A stretch of DNA of 64,000 nucleotides from Xylogone sp. PMI_703 (lineage: Eukaryota > Ascomycota > Leotiomycetes). A program made the translations under genes and the position numbers. Position 1 is the stretch's first letter. Each line of letters opens with the position of its first letter. Below the pieces are notes generated by a model, which did not search any database, was not told where the DNA came from, and worked only from the letters and a program-made list of their open reading frames with translations. Location of the stretch: contig JAJTUQ010000003.1 of NCBI GenBank assembly GCA_021399445.1, forward strand, positions 3,782,001-3,846,000, written 5' to 3'. This document shows positions 62,183-64,000 of the stretch, in pieces.

Positions 62183-62721
62183 TCACTCTGAGGATAAAAA
62201 GTACATATTTGATAGCAAAATCGAAAGGTGCCTGGGAATTTGTTTGCACTAATTCTTGGAGTTATGGAGTTTCTGATACCCAAGATAGAATTGGATTTCT
62301 GAGGAATAAAATATAATTCGAGACTATCCATTCTTTGTTCTTATAAAGTACACAGTACCGATACGCACGTTGACTTTCATAAGAACATAGCTTGCCCGTA
62401 AAGAGTATGGCGTGATGGCTCCACGCGACAATTTCGCGTATTCCGGTAATTTGAGCTGTGTTGCTCTGGCGACGGAGTGGATCTCGCCCCTTCCATGTAA
62501 TAAGCGTATACGAAGATCTTCGGTGTCCATGCTTCGCGACATGCCGGTACCCAGCTCTTAAACAGTAAGCTTGCTCATAATTGAATGCACTCGAAGTCAT
62601 CTATTCACAAAGACTTGCACAATTGCAATTCTACTTGCAGCCAATCCGCTTCCTCAAGCGCACCGAGCGCACTCTGCGACATTAAGATTAATACCACTCA
62701 GTACCTTGGCGACTCGGGATT
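62183..62721. other. Intergenic region downstream of DAD2
   Basis: About 540 bases holding the DAD2 trailer and the promoter of the last gene. No further gene is supported. Confidence 0.55.
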
Positions 62722-64000
62722 ATGGCGCGTGTTACTCGTTCGAGGAAAATCGAGATAGCTGGATACCACTGCTCTCGCAATTGACAGTAGCCTATTGCCT
62801 AAAACATCATCTGCTCTCGTAGATATCACTGCGAATCCTGGAATGAACGCGATGCCTACCCTAGAAGAGGATGAAGTAGCGACAGAGCTTAGAGGGTTGA
62901 AGAAAGCGTATCGAAATATACTTGGTGGAGGAAAGGGGAAGAAGACAAAGAGAGCAAAGAAAGAAAAACAACAATCAATCACAGATATAGAGACAGAAGA
63001 TGTGGTAGCTGGTGGGCAGGATAGGATCTTAATCACTAATGGATCGTTAAACGGGAACACAGACCAGGTGGTGGAAGCTGGTATAGGTACTTCTATATAT
63101 GCCCTTGGGTTTTCATATATATTAGATCTAACATATTATCTAGAGAATATCGGATCCGCTAAGGAACAGCCACCATCGCAACGGACTTTACGCTCTCGCA
63201 GTAAGGGAATAACCTCAACAGGTCAGTGGACAGAACACAGTTTCCATGTTGCCAGTTGGTGCAAGTCATCTTTCTATGACCCTTTTATTCAAATAACCAT
63301 GGTCATATTGCATAATTTGCTAGTTTGTCACCACCATTGAAGTGGATAGATAAGCTGATCATTACTTTTCAAGTAGATGCCGAACCATCTGAAGCTGAGT
63401 TGGCAGTTATTGCCCCATTGGCGAACGGAGATGATGACTCGAAGAAAGAAGACAAGAATAAGAATGCGGAGAATCTCTTAATGAAGCTTACGCCCATCAC
63501 GCTTGATGAAGTCGAAAAAGCCTTCGAGGGAGATGCCCCAAAATCAACTTCAGTTGTAGACCAATCTCTCTCAGACGATGATTCCTTCATTGGACAGATC
63601 ATAGCTCGATCGCCAGCAAAACCAGTGTCTCGTATCGAAGACTCGGTAGAAGCGCTAGATGAGTTAGAGGAGGTCCTTGAAGCTCTTGACCAAGTTGCGA
63701 TGGCAGAGCGCACGCTTTCTTCCGGTGTCTCAAAGAAATTGTCGCCCCATCCGAAGAATCTCAAAAGTGCCAAGCATCAAAAACCAGAACAACACGAAGT
63801 GAATTCTCACTCTGTCACAAAAGACTCGAACAAGTCAGTAACTCTGGCTCGGCATGGTTCGGTGCAGGTTAAGTCGACAGTACCAAAGCAAAATATCGCG
63901 CTCAAGAGATCTAAATCTGTGATGATCAAAGAGAACGATGCCAACAGTACTTCACGAGAGACGCCCACTCCCGAAAACGACGCAGTAGTCCAAGGGACCA
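62722..64000 (+). CDS. Uncharacterised basic/disordered protein, 5' part (runs off window; possible frame break)
   Basis: Family not named with confidence. The coding body runs about 62762-63086, 63144-63221 and 63377 to beyond 64000. The introns are 63087-63143 (57 nt, a multiple of three, with CTAAC and TATCTAG) and 63222-63376. Seen: MARVTRSRKIEIA from the ATG at 62722; then, in another frame, DTTALAIDSSLLPKTSS, LRGLKKAYRNILGGGKGKK with a Lys cluster, an acidic helical stretch (SVEALDELEEVLEALDQVAM), and ARHGSVQVKSTVPKQ followed by ALKRSKSVMI. The two reading frames do not join near 62757: an in-frame TAG precedes DTTAL and no intron fits. Either the true start is the in-frame ATG at 62844, or two bases are missing there. 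Likely a nuclear or cytoskeletal disordered protein by composition, but that is a guess. Confidence 0.6.

Overview
This window comes from a filamentous ascomycete (Pezizomycotina). The genes carry short spliceosomal introns of about 46-120 nt with GTAAGT-like donors and CTAAC-like branch points. The gene set is typical of moulds: shugoshin, DASH subunit Dad2, Bud6/AIP3, an Ecl1-family factor and fungal-type Vps29. The protein wording suggests Leotiomycetes, but that is an inference. I rebuilt 14 protein-coding genes by joining exons at splice sites. All joins keep frame and restore family motifs, except for one suspected frame break in the last, truncated gene.

Layout. 1-2591 (-): ataxin-2/Pbp1 stress-granule protein, cut by the window edge. 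6356-9462 (+): polarity factor Bud6. 10421-12367 (-): DHA1-type MFS exporter. 14999-15991 (-): unknown lysine-rich protein. 16407-18252 (-): myo-inositol-type sugar porter with a 9-nt microexon. 18691-20938 (-): peroxisomal acyl-CoA oxidase ending in AKL. 22225-23445 (+): class II aldolase/adducin-like protein. 24132-25636 (+): alanine-glyoxylate aminotransferase with a possible mitochondrial presequence. 26112-26443 (+): small secreted, probably GPI-anchored glycopeptide. 27134-30921 (+): exportin-1 in ten exons. 32075-33862 (+): secreted phytase-like-fold esterase. 33863-58085: a gene desert of about 24 kb whose only convincing gene is an Ecl1-family zinc-binding regulator at 48372-48839. 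58086-58822 (+): retromer subunit Vps29. 59074-61210 (-) and 61625-62182 (+): shugoshin and Dad2 sharing one divergent promoter. 62722-64000 (+): start of an uncharacterised protein that runs off the window.

Themes. The 16-26 kb block is metabolic (sugar/inositol uptake, peroxisomal beta-oxidation, class II aldolase, glyoxylate to glycine). The 58-64 kb block holds cell-division genes. The desert carries no recognisable transposase, reverse transcriptase, rRNA or tRNA. It is rich in GTAC-containing palindromes, contains seven of at least eight copies of the 9-mer TACTCCGTA/TACGGAGTA, and has two degenerate duplications. No single novel system stands out. The most interesting points are the Ecl1 desert with its recurrent motif, the apparently Lsm-less Pbp1, the sugar porter microexon, the four-sequon secreted peptide, the dual-start aminotransferase and a possible orphan gene at 4776-5528.
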